A DNA stretch of 10,600 bases from an archaeon (GCA_016550485.1 JABXGV010000290.1:1-10600); one strand, 5' to 3'; counted from the stretch's first letter, positions 4,200 to 10,600 are shown. Notes: generated by a model from the sequence alone, not told the origin. Numbers and translations are program-made.

Positions 4200-7196
4200 A
4201 TGTGGGAGCGCTACAAGCCCATTAAGCGGGTCTTCGTTAATCGGGAATCCTATATAGATTGGATGAACGATGCGCTCAGTCGCTGCCACGAGGAAAGCGT
4301 CGTGTTACACCTTAAGGGCCTTGGAGGAATCGGGAAGACCTCATTATTTGAGCATTGGAAGGGCATGGTCCAGAATACCATTCTCCTTGACTGTAGCCGT
4401 GAAACCACTCTCTTTGACCGTCTAGATGGTCTCGCAAGGACATCGGCCTGGCTGGGTATTCGGCTCCCACGGTTTGACCTCCTCTGGACGCTTCGCTTAC
4501 GCTTCGTCAAGGGTCTCCAGCCCACCGAGGAGCCGGGGCGCAGCTGGGCGTTTGACCTAGCGAAAGCCCTTCCCTTTGTAGGGAGTATGGTTAACATCAG
4601 TAAAGCTATACAAGTTATCGGAGCCAAGTTACGTCCTCAAGTCCAGCGAAGATTTGGGGCAGTCGCAGACTGGCTGCAAACACGCCTTGGCAAAAACTAT
4701 GTTGAGAAAGTATTGGAGCTCCTCTGGAAAGACCCCCATCAAGCAGAATTCCTCTTCGTAGACGCGCTTCTCGAAGACCTTAATGGACGAAAGCAGCAGC
4801 ACCAACCGCTCTTGGTTCTGCTGGATCACTTCGAAACTATTGACACAGAACAGCACCACTGGCAATACAATGACCAGAAAATAAGTGAAGCAGAACTCTG
4901 GTATATTTTCCTCTCCAACTTGACGAACGCCGTTGGAGTCACCGCTAGCCGAAGAGGTCTACCCCCTAGCTTGAAGGCAGTAGTAGCGGTTGAAGAAGTG
5001 GAACTCACGGAATTAGATGAAGCTGGGAGCCGTGATTTGTTAACTCAGCGGGGAGTGTCCCCAGAGCTGCACACCCAAATTGTGAGCATCAGTGGCGGAA
5101 ACCCCTTCATCCTCAGCGCCATTTGTGATTTAGCAGAATGCTGTTCACTCACTGGAGCAGATGTCGAAAGTCTGCGCGCTGATACGCTCGAGCAGGTCCG
5201 CCTGAAGACGTGGAGGCGGCTCCTCAGCCTCGCAGAGGGGCTGCTAGAATTCGTTGACCGAGCAGGCCTCATTCCCCTCTTCGACCAAAAGATCCTTGAA
5301 GTTGCTGCACCAAGCCTACGGACCGATCACTGGATTCGCCTCACCAAGTTGAGCTTTGTGCAGGACCGCGGAGATGGATACTGGGAATTACACGCACTAG
5401 CACGTGACCTTGTACTGGCTGAGCTAGGTGACCAACTACCTAAATTGGCGAATGAGGTAGCTAATCGCCTTGAGGAAGCTAGCGCTGAGATGTCCGATTA
5501 CCGCCTAATGGGCTTAGCGCTGACTGTACGGGAACTAGCTGACCCAGAAACAGCCTATGCTCAAGCCAAAGACACTGTAAACAATCTAACATTGCATGAC
5601 CGTGACCTTGACGCCCTAGCATTGGTCCAGTTCATTAGATTCACATCTGAAGAGGGGCAGGCGATGAACTCACGGCTTAGGGCAGTAATTCACCTTGCCT
5701 TTGGTCGCGTCGTGGAGGCGGAAAGTGACTTCCGACAGTGTCTTCAGCTTTACCGGAAGTTAGTTAGTCAGCAACCAGACGTGTACTTGCCAGAAATTGT
5801 GTGGCCGCTCACAAATCTTTCCTTTCTACTCACCAATATGGGGCGGTCCGCTGAAGCGGTAGCTGCATTACGAGAAGCGGTTCATGTAAGTGAAGAGCTC
5901 GTCGAGAAGACATCCAGTGAAGCCGCCAGAGAAGCCCTTGCTTACTCGCTTCGACATTTTGGAAATTTCCTTACTAGAACAGGACAATTTTCCGATGCGA
6001 TAACGGTGTATAAACGGGCAATGCAAATCTACGAAGCGTTGCCGAGCAGTACGCTCACTGTGGTAAGTCCTTTGGATATTCAGCTCTCCCTTGCTCGTAT
6101 TAGCTTGCTGTCAAGTAAACCCGATGAGGCAGAGGAGCTATACTATGAAGCATTAGCGCGCTTCAATGAACTCAAGGGACAGCCGAACATTGAACAAGGA
6201 GGCGGGATGCTATGCTTAGCTGGCCTGACATTACTGTTCTTACTGACTAGCAGAGTAGAGGATGCTGAAGAGACGGGTCGGGAAGTGATTCGCCTTGGAA
6301 AAGCGTTAGCAAAGGAAACGCCACATGCTTACAAGGTAGCGCTAGCGCATTCCTTCAACCTCTATGGGGTTCTCCACCGCCGGACTAGCCAGCTGGCAGG
6401 CGCGGAGTTAGAGCTTCAGGAGGCGCTGAGCATCTACCGAGACCTGGCTGAAAACACCCCTGATGTCTATATACAATGGGTTGCACAGGCGCTCAATAAT
6501 CAGGCAATCTTGCTTCGTCAAACAGATCGGATAGAAAGAGCCGAGGCGGTATACCATGAGGCGCTAGAACTCTACCGCCAGCTTGTTGACAAGTCTCCAG
6601 ACCTGTATCGTAGACACTTAGCTGCGACCCTTACAAGTTACAGTGTGCTCCTCCGACAGTCCGGGCGGCTTTCAGAAGCTGAAAGTGTACTTCGCGAGGC
6701 ACTAGCTATCCGCAGGAGGCTTACTTCGAAGGAACCTGAATTCAGTCTTCTGGGTGTAGCTAGATCACTGAACAATCTAGGCGTAGTGCTGGCTGCGGCG
6801 AAAAGACTTTCCGAAGCAACAACAGCGTTCCAGGAAACACTTCGGCTTTACAAGATTTTAGCCGCTAAAGCCCCCAGCCTCCATCTTGGGGGACTTACTT
6901 CCATCTTGAATAACATGGGAATCCTACACCGACAAAGGGGGCAATTGATAGAATCGGAACAAGCCTATCAGGAGGCGCTGGAATATCTGGAGGACCTTGT
7001 CCAGAAAGCCCCAGAGTTCTTCAAGCCAAAGCTGACACAGGTTCTCGGGAACTTCCTTCTCCTCTGCAAGGACCGAAGGAAACCAGCCCAGGAAATAGTG
7101 GAGTTACAAAACAGGTTAGAAAGTATAGGTGTCACAAAGCCTCCTGACAAGGAGGAATGGTCTGAATGCGAAGAAGACCTCTTCTGGATCTTCTAA
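4200..7196 (+). CDS. STAND-type P-loop NTPase with C-terminal TPR array
   Basis: A complete protein of 998 residues. The N-terminus (RVFVNRESYIDWMNDAL) is the lead-in helix of NB-ARC/NACHT-like NTPases. It is followed by Walker A GLGGIGKTS (40-48; K46), Walker B LLVLLDHFE (204-212; D209), a probable sensor segment VTASRRG (247-253) and the GGNPF motif (299-303) typical of STAND ATPases. A winged-helix-like region spans about 330-410. From about 500 to 950 come ten TPR-like repeats of about 46 residues, of the pattern 'LYRxLVxxxPDxYxxxLAxxLNNLxxLLxxxGRxxEAExxxxEAL'. Key leucines fall near 521, 567, 614, 658, 703, 749, 795, 841, 887 and 933. In the family the repeats sense a ligand and the NTPase oligomerises as a switch. 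There is no N-terminal effector domain and no membrane segment. The tail EEWSECEEDLFWIF is acidic and aromatic. The gene starts a tight three-gene cluster. Confidence 0.9.
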   Translation: MWERYKPIKRVFVNRESYIDWMNDALSRCHEESVVLHLKGLGGIGKTSLFEHWKGMVQNTILLDCSRETTLFDRLDGLARTSAWLGIRLPRFDLLWTLRLRFVKGLQPTEEPGRSWAFDLAKALPFVGSMVNISKAIQVIGAKLRPQVQRRFGAVADWLQTRLGKNYVEKVLELLWKDPHQAEFLFVDALLEDLNGRKQQHQPLLVLLDHFETIDTEQHHWQYNDQKISEAELWYIFLSNLTNAVGVTASRRGLPPSLKAVVAVEEVELTELDEAGSRDLLTQRGVSPELHTQIVSISGGNPFILSAICDLAECCSLTGADVESLRADTLEQVRLKTWRRLLSLAEGLLEFVDRAGLIPLFDQKILEVAAPSLRTDHWIRLTKLSFVQDRGDGYWELHALARDLVLAELGDQLPKLANEVANRLEEASAEMSDYRLMGLALTVRELADPETAYAQAKDTVNNLTLHDRDLDALALVQFIRFTSEEGQAMNSRLRAVIHLAFGRVVEAESDFRQCLQLYRKLVSQQPDVYLPEIVWPLTNLSFLLTNMGRSAEAVAALREAVHVSEELVEKTSSEAAREALAYSLRHFGNFLTRTGQFSDAITVYKRAMQIYEALPSSTLTVVSPLDIQLSLARISLLSSKPDEAEELYYEALARFNELKGQPNIEQGGGMLCLAGLTLLFLLTSRVEDAEETGREVIRLGKALAKETPHAYKVALAHSFNLYGVLHRRTSQLAGAELELQEALSIYRDLAENTPDVYIQWVAQALNNQAILLRQTDRIERAEAVYHEALELYRQLVDKSPDLYRRHLAATLTSYSVLLRQSGRLSEAESVLREALAIRRRLTSKEPEFSLLGVARSLNNLGVVLAAAKRLSEATTAFQETLRLYKILAAKAPSLHLGGLTSILNNMGILHRQRGQLIESEQAYQEALEYLEDLVQKAPEFFKPKLTQVLGNFLLLCKDRRKPAQEIVELQNRLESIGVTKPPDKEEWSECEEDLFWIF
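5697..7049 (+). repeat. Ten diverged TPR-encoding repeats of about 138 bases
   Basis: Within the NTPase gene, residues 500-950 repeat with a period of 44-47 residues, mostly exactly 46 (138 bases). The last five units keep the 46-residue spacing without change. The bases differ greatly between units, so the expansion is not recent. The period is longer than the classic 34-residue TPR and close to the 42-48 residue units found in kinesin-light-chain-like and bacterial signalling TPR proteins. Confidence 0.75.
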
Positions 7197-7219
7197 CCAC
7201 GAACAGAGTGTGAATTAAT

Positions 7220-8344
7220 TTGAATGCCACTGAAAATTCTACCTTAAGGTATGCAAAGGAGATCGCTGAGTTCCTCGTTGAGAAGACTCAGAGTATTGAC
7301 CTCATATTAGCTTATGGCAGCTTGGGACGGGGAACCACTGACGAATTCTCGGATTTCGATCTCCTAGTTGTATCAGAGTCTAAACGCATCTCGTGGAATT
7401 TCATCTGGCAAAACCGACCGGTAAGTGTGTGGACTCTGACTTGGAAAGAGGCTGAAGAACTCGTAAAAGGTCATCGCGGTGTTTGGTCCGTAGGTGCCGC
7501 ATTATTAACGCACAACAAGATTCTCTGGTCCAAATCCAAGGAAAGCGAAAAACGATTACAGGCATTAACAGACTATCTTACCGAAGGAAGCCAAGCAGTT
7601 CTTCGAAAAACGGTTCTAGGCTTCAACAGCATCTACGGGTACTTGTGGAGGCTACAGGAGGCAGTTAAGCGTAATGACTCCCTGTCACCAGCATTCCTTG
7701 TATGGGACATCGGAAACGCGCTCGTCGGGATACTTGCCGCACTTAATGGGGCTCCATTAATAAATAACTGGGGGAGACAACAGGCTGAACTCGAGAGATT
7801 CGACCTCTTACCCTCAGATTTCATATCGCGTTATACAAAACTCGTGACAAGCACCCCAAAGGATGCTCTAATAATAGCATCTGAGTTGGTTGATGATGTC
7901 TACACATTAGTGAGCTCATGGTTTCAGACTCAACGAGTGCAGAAAGCGGAATTCATACAACAAGTTGAAGAATCTTGGCCAGGAAACCTAGAATACCTCA
8001 ACAAGATACGTAGAGCGGTGAGCCTTCAGGATTTAGTGGCAGGACGATACGCGGCTGTGGATTTTGCAGAGTTTGCTATCTGGTTTTTCCATGGACTTCG
8101 AGAGAGGAAGACAGAGATACACCGATTCGATAAGCCTCACGAACTCGTTGGACAGCTCCCCCCCGCATATCAGATTGAAATTGGGGCACTGCTCCAATCC
8201 CAGGATCTAGAACGTCTCGTCGAGGCGGCTGCTAAGCTGACGAATCAGATGCAATCAGAAGCCATCGCTGCTGGTGCCACATTACCTCTTGCAGCCACAC
8301 TAACGGAGGCAAAAGCGTTTCTAAAAATCTCCAACATCCCCTGA
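7220..8344 (+). CDS. Nucleotidyltransferase with helical C-terminal extension
   Basis: A protein of 374 residues starting at TTG (7220), after an in-frame stop at 7211-7213 and with GTGTGA at 7208-7213 as a weak ribosome binding site. The N-terminal domain has the Pol-beta nucleotidyltransferase signature LAYGSLGRGTTDEFSDFDLLVV (G33, S34, D45, D47), closest in style to aminoglycoside adenylyltransferases such as ANT(6) and kanamycin nucleotidyltransferase. A third catalytic acid is not obvious in the next strand (RPVSVWTLTW). Residues about 105-240 form a helical bundle as in that group; residues about 250-374 are a further helical region of unknown kind. It would transfer a nucleoside monophosphate to an unknown target. 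The gap to the STAND gene is 23 bases and to the next gene 9 bases, so co-transcription is likely. This context argues against a simple drug-resistance role. Confidence 0.8.
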   Translation: MNATENSTLRYAKEIAEFLVEKTQSIDLILAYGSLGRGTTDEFSDFDLLVVSESKRISWNFIWQNRPVSVWTLTWKEAEELVKGHRGVWSVGAALLTHNKILWSKSKESEKRLQALTDYLTEGSQAVLRKTVLGFNSIYGYLWRLQEAVKRNDSLSPAFLVWDIGNALVGILAALNGAPLINNWGRQQAELERFDLLPSDFISRYTKLVTSTPKDALIIASELVDDVYTLVSSWFQTQRVQKAEFIQQVEESWPGNLEYLNKIRRAVSLQDLVAGRYAAVDFAEFAIWFFHGLRERKTEIHRFDKPHELVGQLPPAYQIEIGALLQSQDLERLVEAAAKLTNQMQSEAIAAGATLPLAATLTEAKAFLKISNIP

Positions 8345-8353
8345 GGGTATCAC

Positions 8354-8857
8354 ATGTCTGCGGAACCAACACCAGAAGAATGGAAAGAAACCATAACCCG
8401 ATGGCTCAGGGAGGAGAATATGTTCCGTCGGGAAGCTGAAGATGACACCGCGACATTCCATCTAACAGCGAACTATCCACAAGGCTCTCCCCGCCTCATC
8501 TCCATCGCCCAGCCTCTTGATTACCCAGACCGTATCGTGATTGCCAGTGGAACACCGATTAGCCCCGCGTATCAGAAGGCGTTATCCCGGAAATCCGCTG
8601 AGGAACGGAACGAAATCTTCTACAATCTTCGAATGCAGTTGATGCAACGACAATCCAGCTTCGAGGTAACCAAGAACAGTAAAACGGGAATATGGCGCCA
8701 CATCCTACTTACCAACACTCTGTTCCTCAGTGAACTCACCAAACCGGCACTCATCCGCGGCATAGAAGACTCCTTCAAAGCATTCCTCATCATCGTCTGG
8801 ACCCTCGACCACCACTTAGAGGTCCACAACGATGAACCGCTTCATTACTTTAAATGA
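8354..8857 (+). CDS. Uncharacterised protein, possibly DUF2299-like
   Basis: A complete protein of 167 residues with ATG at 8354, nine bases after the preceding stop; GAGGGT overlapping that stop can serve as ribosome binding site. It begins with an acidic helix (EEWKETITRWLREENMF, residues 8-24), followed by strand-rich segments (DTATFHLTANYP, RLISIAQPL, DRIVIASGTPI). A helix (ERNEIFYNLRMQLMQRQ) and strand-turn-strand elements (SSFEVTKNS, GIWRHILLTNTLFL) come next, and a final hydrophobic helix (KAFLIIVWTLDHHLEV). This order resembles the archaeal DUF2299 family, which has an alpha/beta fold like type III secretion chaperones, but I am recalling the pattern and cannot confirm it. No catalytic motif or membrane-spanning segment is certain. 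As third gene of the STAND/nucleotidyltransferase cluster it could be an adaptor, substrate or regulator of the nucleotidyltransferase. Confidence 0.75.
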   Translation: MSAEPTPEEWKETITRWLREENMFRREAEDDTATFHLTANYPQGSPRLISIAQPLDYPDRIVIASGTPISPAYQKALSRKSAEERNEIFYNLRMQLMQRQSSFEVTKNSKTGIWRHILLTNTLFLSELTKPALIRGIEDSFKAFLIIVWTLDHHLEVHNDEPLHYFK

Positions 8858-8954
8858 ACGACTTGGTTTATCTCTCAAGACAAATCTAGTCTCAAGGAAT
8901 CGAAGAAATCACATCATCCTCTAGTACTAGCACGTGAATGTTTGCGTAAACTCG

Positions 8955-9314
8955 CTAGGTGTCTTGCCCCTCGTCCTCTTCCCCTTCAGTGGCTTCGAGC
9001 GCCTCTTGTTCTTCGTCGTCGAGGTCTTCCACTTCGATTCCACGTCGTTCTAGTTCCTCTAGCAGCTCTTCTTCCGTCATATCTTCAATCGATTTGCCCG
9101 TCTCCTTTTCGATGATTATGACATCTCTATGATGGACTCGGAAGGGATTGGGAATGCCGATAAATGAAAAGAGCCACCAATCGCCTCTTCTAAGGCGCCT
9201 ACGGTACCGTCTATATGCACGTCTTCTCCGTCGTGCCGCTCTACGAATAACGCGGCGTCGGCGACGCGCATGGCGGCGACGTGCGCGGCGTACTTGACCA
9301 GGTCTAGGGTTCAT
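8955..9314 (-). CDS. Charge-polarised arginine-rich protein
   Basis: A protein of 119 residues read from ATG at 9314. Residues 9-43 contain 24 arginines and no lysine, with small hydrophobic or aromatic residues (A16, I23, A27, Y34, Y37, L41) at heptad-like spacing, suggesting an amphipathic helix with a dense positive face. A short hydrophobic segment follows (DWWLFSFIGIPNPF, 45-58). Residues 69-119 hold 25 Asp/Glu, including a predicted helix MTEEELLEELERRGIEVEDL. It may bind RNA, DNA or acidic membrane, with the acidic tail masking or competing; that is inference. The frame extends to a GTG at 9353, but that codon lies only a few bases past a TATA-like box (9357-9365) and before the expected transcript start, whereas ATG 9314 has TGGAG seven bases upstream. 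Same strand as the zinc-ribbon gene. No family recognised. Confidence 0.75.
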   Translation of the reverse strand: MNPRPGQVRRARRRHARRRRRVIRRAARRRRRAYRRYRRRLRRGDWWLFSFIGIPNPFRVHHRDVIIIEKETGKSIEDMTEEELLEELERRGIEVEDLDDEEQEALEATEGEEDEGQDT

Positions 9315-9356
9315 AAAAAAACTCCACGTATTATTGGGCTGAGACCTCTTCACTCC

Positions 9357-9365
9357 TTATTTATT
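9357..9365 (-). promoter_or_regulatory. TATA-like box of the arginine-rich gene
   Basis: The minus strand reads AATAAATAA. A transcript start about 26 bases further would fall near 9335, giving a leader of about 20 bases that contains the TGGAG ribosome binding site and leads to ATG 9314. This argues against the upstream GTG at 9353. Confidence 0.45.
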
Positions 9366-9378
9366 CCTTTGTGATTTC

Positions 9379-9561
9379 CTAGACCTCCGCGGAGGCAACA
9401 GGCACGTACTGCAAATCTGCCTCCGGATAGGGACCAGTATGGATTTGATTGTGAGACCTTATCTTACCTGTATAGAATGAGTATCTCCACTCTTCTCCTG
9501 TGGAGCTAGGAAGGAAACGGGTTGCTACTAGTGTTGTGGGTACTCGAGTGCTCCACCGCAT
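9379..9561 (-). CDS. Possible 60-residue ORF overlapping the zinc-ribbon gene end
   Basis: A minus-strand frame with ATG at 9561 overlaps the last 34 bases of the zinc-ribbon gene in another frame and ends at 9379. The part outside the overlap (TGEEWRYSFYTGK, then YPEADLQYVPVASAEV) has a protein-like mix of aromatic and charged residues. There is no ribosome binding site, and the ATG lies inside a conserved cysteine motif of the other gene. It could be a translationally coupled small protein, a remnant of a lost gene or C-terminal extension, or chance. I recognise no family. Confidence 0.25.
   Translation of the reverse strand: MRWSTRVPTTLVATRFLPSSTGEEWRYSFYTGKIRSHNQIHTGPYPEADLQYVPVASAEV
9384..9425. 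promoter_or_regulatory. GC-rich palindrome plus third half-site upstream of the arginine-rich gene
   Basis: CCTCCGCGGAGG (9384-9395) is a perfect 12-base palindrome about 20 bases upstream of the TATA-like box of the arginine-rich gene. TGCCTCCG at 9418-9425 is the exact inverse of CGGAGGCA at 9390-9397. Three copies of the CCTCCG half-site in 42 bases could be an operator, or a transcript hairpin if the region is read through from the zinc-ribbon gene. Confidence 0.3.
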
Positions 9562-10391
9562 TGGGGACAGCGCTTCGCGCCAGCGTACATGAACAAGGGA
9601 ATATCTGCCTCACACTTGCTACATCTAGCGAGCAGTCGGCGACCACAGCTCTGGCAATGTTCCGCCGGCATAATCTGTGCCTTGCAGAAGGGGCACACGA
9701 ATCGTGGCATACCCGTCATCATGGGCATCCCTGCAGGCATTCCAGCAGGCATGCCAGCGGGCATAACAGGCTGAGTTGGTCCCGTTCCACCCGCAACCGC
9801 CGCACCACATCGGCTACATTCGCTAGCACCGGGTTGTGGTTTGGCTCCACAGTATGGGCACTTGTTGGCCTCCTTGGCTGTCATGAGCTGAGCGACTGCG
9901 ACGGAGAACATCTTCCCTTTGCGTTTGCCCTCGAAATCGATGTCATCACCAGAACTCAGAGTGATTATGAGTTTGTCCTTGTGAACTGTAGCATTGCTGA
10001 TGGCCCGAAGTGGGATTGCCATAGTCTCGGCAGTGCCATCATCTCCACGCATAATCATATGTTGCTTAGCGATCGTGTCGAACATGATGGCATGGGCAGC
10101 AACGTCTGTACCCTCCCGTATCCCAGTACCGACGATGTCGCCGACAACTCCGCCATGGCGGCGTGCTGCGCGACCGACCACTGCTCCGCCAACACCGACG
10201 GCGATGGCGGCGGCAACACCTTTCAACACACTTCGGCCCTTCTTTGTTTTGTACCAGACTACGCGGATATCCGAAACGACGAGGCGCCCTTCTTCATCCT
10301 CAAACTTGACCTTATCGATGTTGGTGGCGACTGACTCGTAGCCTAGCGGGACGAGCTGACCACCTCGAAAGGTAACCTGACCGAACGACAT
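9528..10391 (-). CDS. PH/GRAM-like protein with glycine zipper and three zinc sites
   Basis: A complete protein of 287 residues. Residues 1-50 and about 97-170 are strand-rich and read like a PH/GRAM-type fold ('V..DKVKFEDEEGRLVVSDIRVVWYK' style). They are interrupted by a glycine- and alanine-rich segment (about 57-92, VGVGGAVVGRAARRHGGVVG) resembling a membrane-associating glycine zipper. Next come three four-cysteine zinc sites: C178/C181/C192/C195, C233/C236/C246/C249 and C257/C260/C275/C278, the last two forming a double zinc ribbon. A linker of Met-Pro-Ala-Gly repeats (210-224) separates the first from the others. The protein may be a scaffold binding lipid, protein or nucleic acid; no enzyme motif is seen. 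The start ATG at 10391 lies about 26 bases from a TTTAAA box with no usable Shine-Dalgarno, so the mRNA is probably nearly leaderless. Sampled GC is about 58%. Confidence 0.85.
   Translation of the reverse strand: MSFGQVTFRGGQLVPLGYESVATNIDKVKFEDEEGRLVVSDIRVVWYKTKKGRSVLKGVAAAIAVGVGGAVVGRAARRHGGVVGDIVGTGIREGTDVAAHAIMFDTIAKQHMIMRGDDGTAETMAIPLRAISNATVHKDKLIITLSSGDDIDFEGKRKGKMFSVAVAQLMTAKEANKCPYCGAKPQPGASECSRCGAAVAGGTGPTQPVMPAGMPAGMPAGMPMMTGMPRFVCPFCKAQIMPAEHCQSCGRRLLARCSKCEADIPLFMYAGAKRCPQCGGALEYPQH
9724..9771. repeat. 12-base tandem repeat encoding Met-Pro-Ala-Gly
   Basis: Four units of 12 bases, starting GGCATCCCTGCA, GGCATTCCAGCA, GGCATGCCAGCG and a diverged GGCATAACAGGC, encode the (M-P-A-G)n linker of the zinc-ribbon protein on the opposite strand. 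Units differ at one to several positions. Such in-frame repeats readily gain or lose copies and are likely to vary between strains. Confidence 0.75.
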
Positions 10392-10416
10392 ACCCTAGAA
10401 TCGGTATCTCCAGTTC

Positions 10417-10422
10417 TTTAAA
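10417..10422 (-). promoter_or_regulatory. TATA-like box of the zinc-ribbon gene
   Basis: TTTAAA, preceded on the minus strand by purine-rich AAGAAGG, is centred about 28 bases before the ATG at 10391. It predicts transcription starting at or just before the start codon, consistent with the missing Shine-Dalgarno. Confidence 0.45.
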
Positions 10423-10540
10423 CCTTCTTACATAAGGGTGAATGTGCCCAGCTTCTAGTATTTCCTGTTGAATAATCGGTTAGCTGCTAGTCTTGTCTTG
10501 GTTCGTTATTCTTTAAGTATCATCAAGGGGGAATATCTGG

Positions 10541-10600
10541 GTGGTAGGTGAAAGGACCTGTCGTCTCGTATTTCGAAGAGTGTTCACCGTGCGGGTGAAA
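10541..10600 (+). CDS. Possible gene start at the right edge (partial)
   Basis: From GTG at 10541 a plus-strand frame stays open for the 20 codons left (VVGERTCRLVFRRVFTVRVK). TTTAAGTAT at 10512-10520 is a TATA-like box at the right distance for a leaderless transcript beginning at this codon, and AAGGGGG at 10525-10530 is a possible ribosome binding site. The same bases contain repeated complementary hexamers, so a structured RNA starting here is an alternative. Too little is present to identify it. Confidence 0.25.
   Translation, partial: MVGERTCRLVFRRVFTVRVK

Noticed and set aside
4148..4225. Short upstream ORF (25 codons) overlapping the STAND NTPase start
   Set aside because: Its ATG at 4148 has no Shine-Dalgarno of its own and the residues look random. 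Regulation by such an upstream frame is not supported.
9315..9353. GTG start at 9353 for the arginine-rich protein
   Set aside because: It lies between the TATA-like box and the expected transcript start. ATG 9314 has a TGGAG ribosome binding site at correct spacing.
9522..10341. Long plus-strand frames (including one of 270 codons) across the right part
   Set aside because: They are antisense shadows of the zinc-ribbon gene, whose twelve paired cysteines and promoter signals clearly identify the minus strand as coding.

Overview
The window looks like a stretch of archaeal chromosome. Several genes are preceded by AT-rich TATA-like boxes about 25 bases before a plausible transcript start, and others by Shine-Dalgarno sequences. 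There is an F420-type luciferase-like oxidoreductase, a small archaeal-style double-cluster ferredoxin, and a PH-like/zinc-ribbon protein of a kind that would suit Asgard archaea such as a Thorarchaeota-like lineage. That placement is an inference from gene style; no rRNA, tRNA or marker gene is present to confirm it. No CRISPR array, insertion sequence, integrase or tRNA was recognised.

Left part (1-4000): a truncated GNAT-like acetyltransferase on the minus strand; a short stand-alone nucleotidyltransferase on the plus strand, probably starting at a GTG at 655; a 389-base stretch with nothing recognised; a 52-residue minus-strand small ORF with a near-perfect ribosome binding site; and a TehB-like SAM methyltransferase read divergently from it. 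Next come a convergent, AT-richer F420-dependent LLM-class oxidoreductase and a 73-residue ferredoxin whose first cluster motif lacks one cysteine, suggesting a [3Fe-4S]/[4Fe-4S] protein.

Centre (4200-8857): the most interesting block, three plus-strand genes packed with 23- and 9-base gaps. A 998-residue STAND-type P-loop NTPase carries ten C-terminal TPR-like repeats of about 46 residues. It is followed by a 374-residue nucleotidyltransferase with a GS...DxD motif and a helical C-terminal extension, and then by a 167-residue protein tentatively like DUF2299. The NTPase has a sensor-like repeat array but no N-terminal effector domain, so the two downstream proteins are candidates for the output of a switch. 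A defence or stress-signalling role is a hypothesis, not shown by the sequence.

Right part (8955-10600): a minus-strand pair. The upstream gene encodes a PH/GRAM-like protein with a glycine-zipper segment, three four-cysteine zinc sites and a Met-Pro-Ala-Gly linker repeat. The downstream gene encodes a charge-polarised protein with 24 arginines in 35 residues at its N-terminus and an acidic C-terminus. Between them lie a possible 60-residue ORF and a GC-rich palindrome. A further gene or RNA seems to begin at the right edge.
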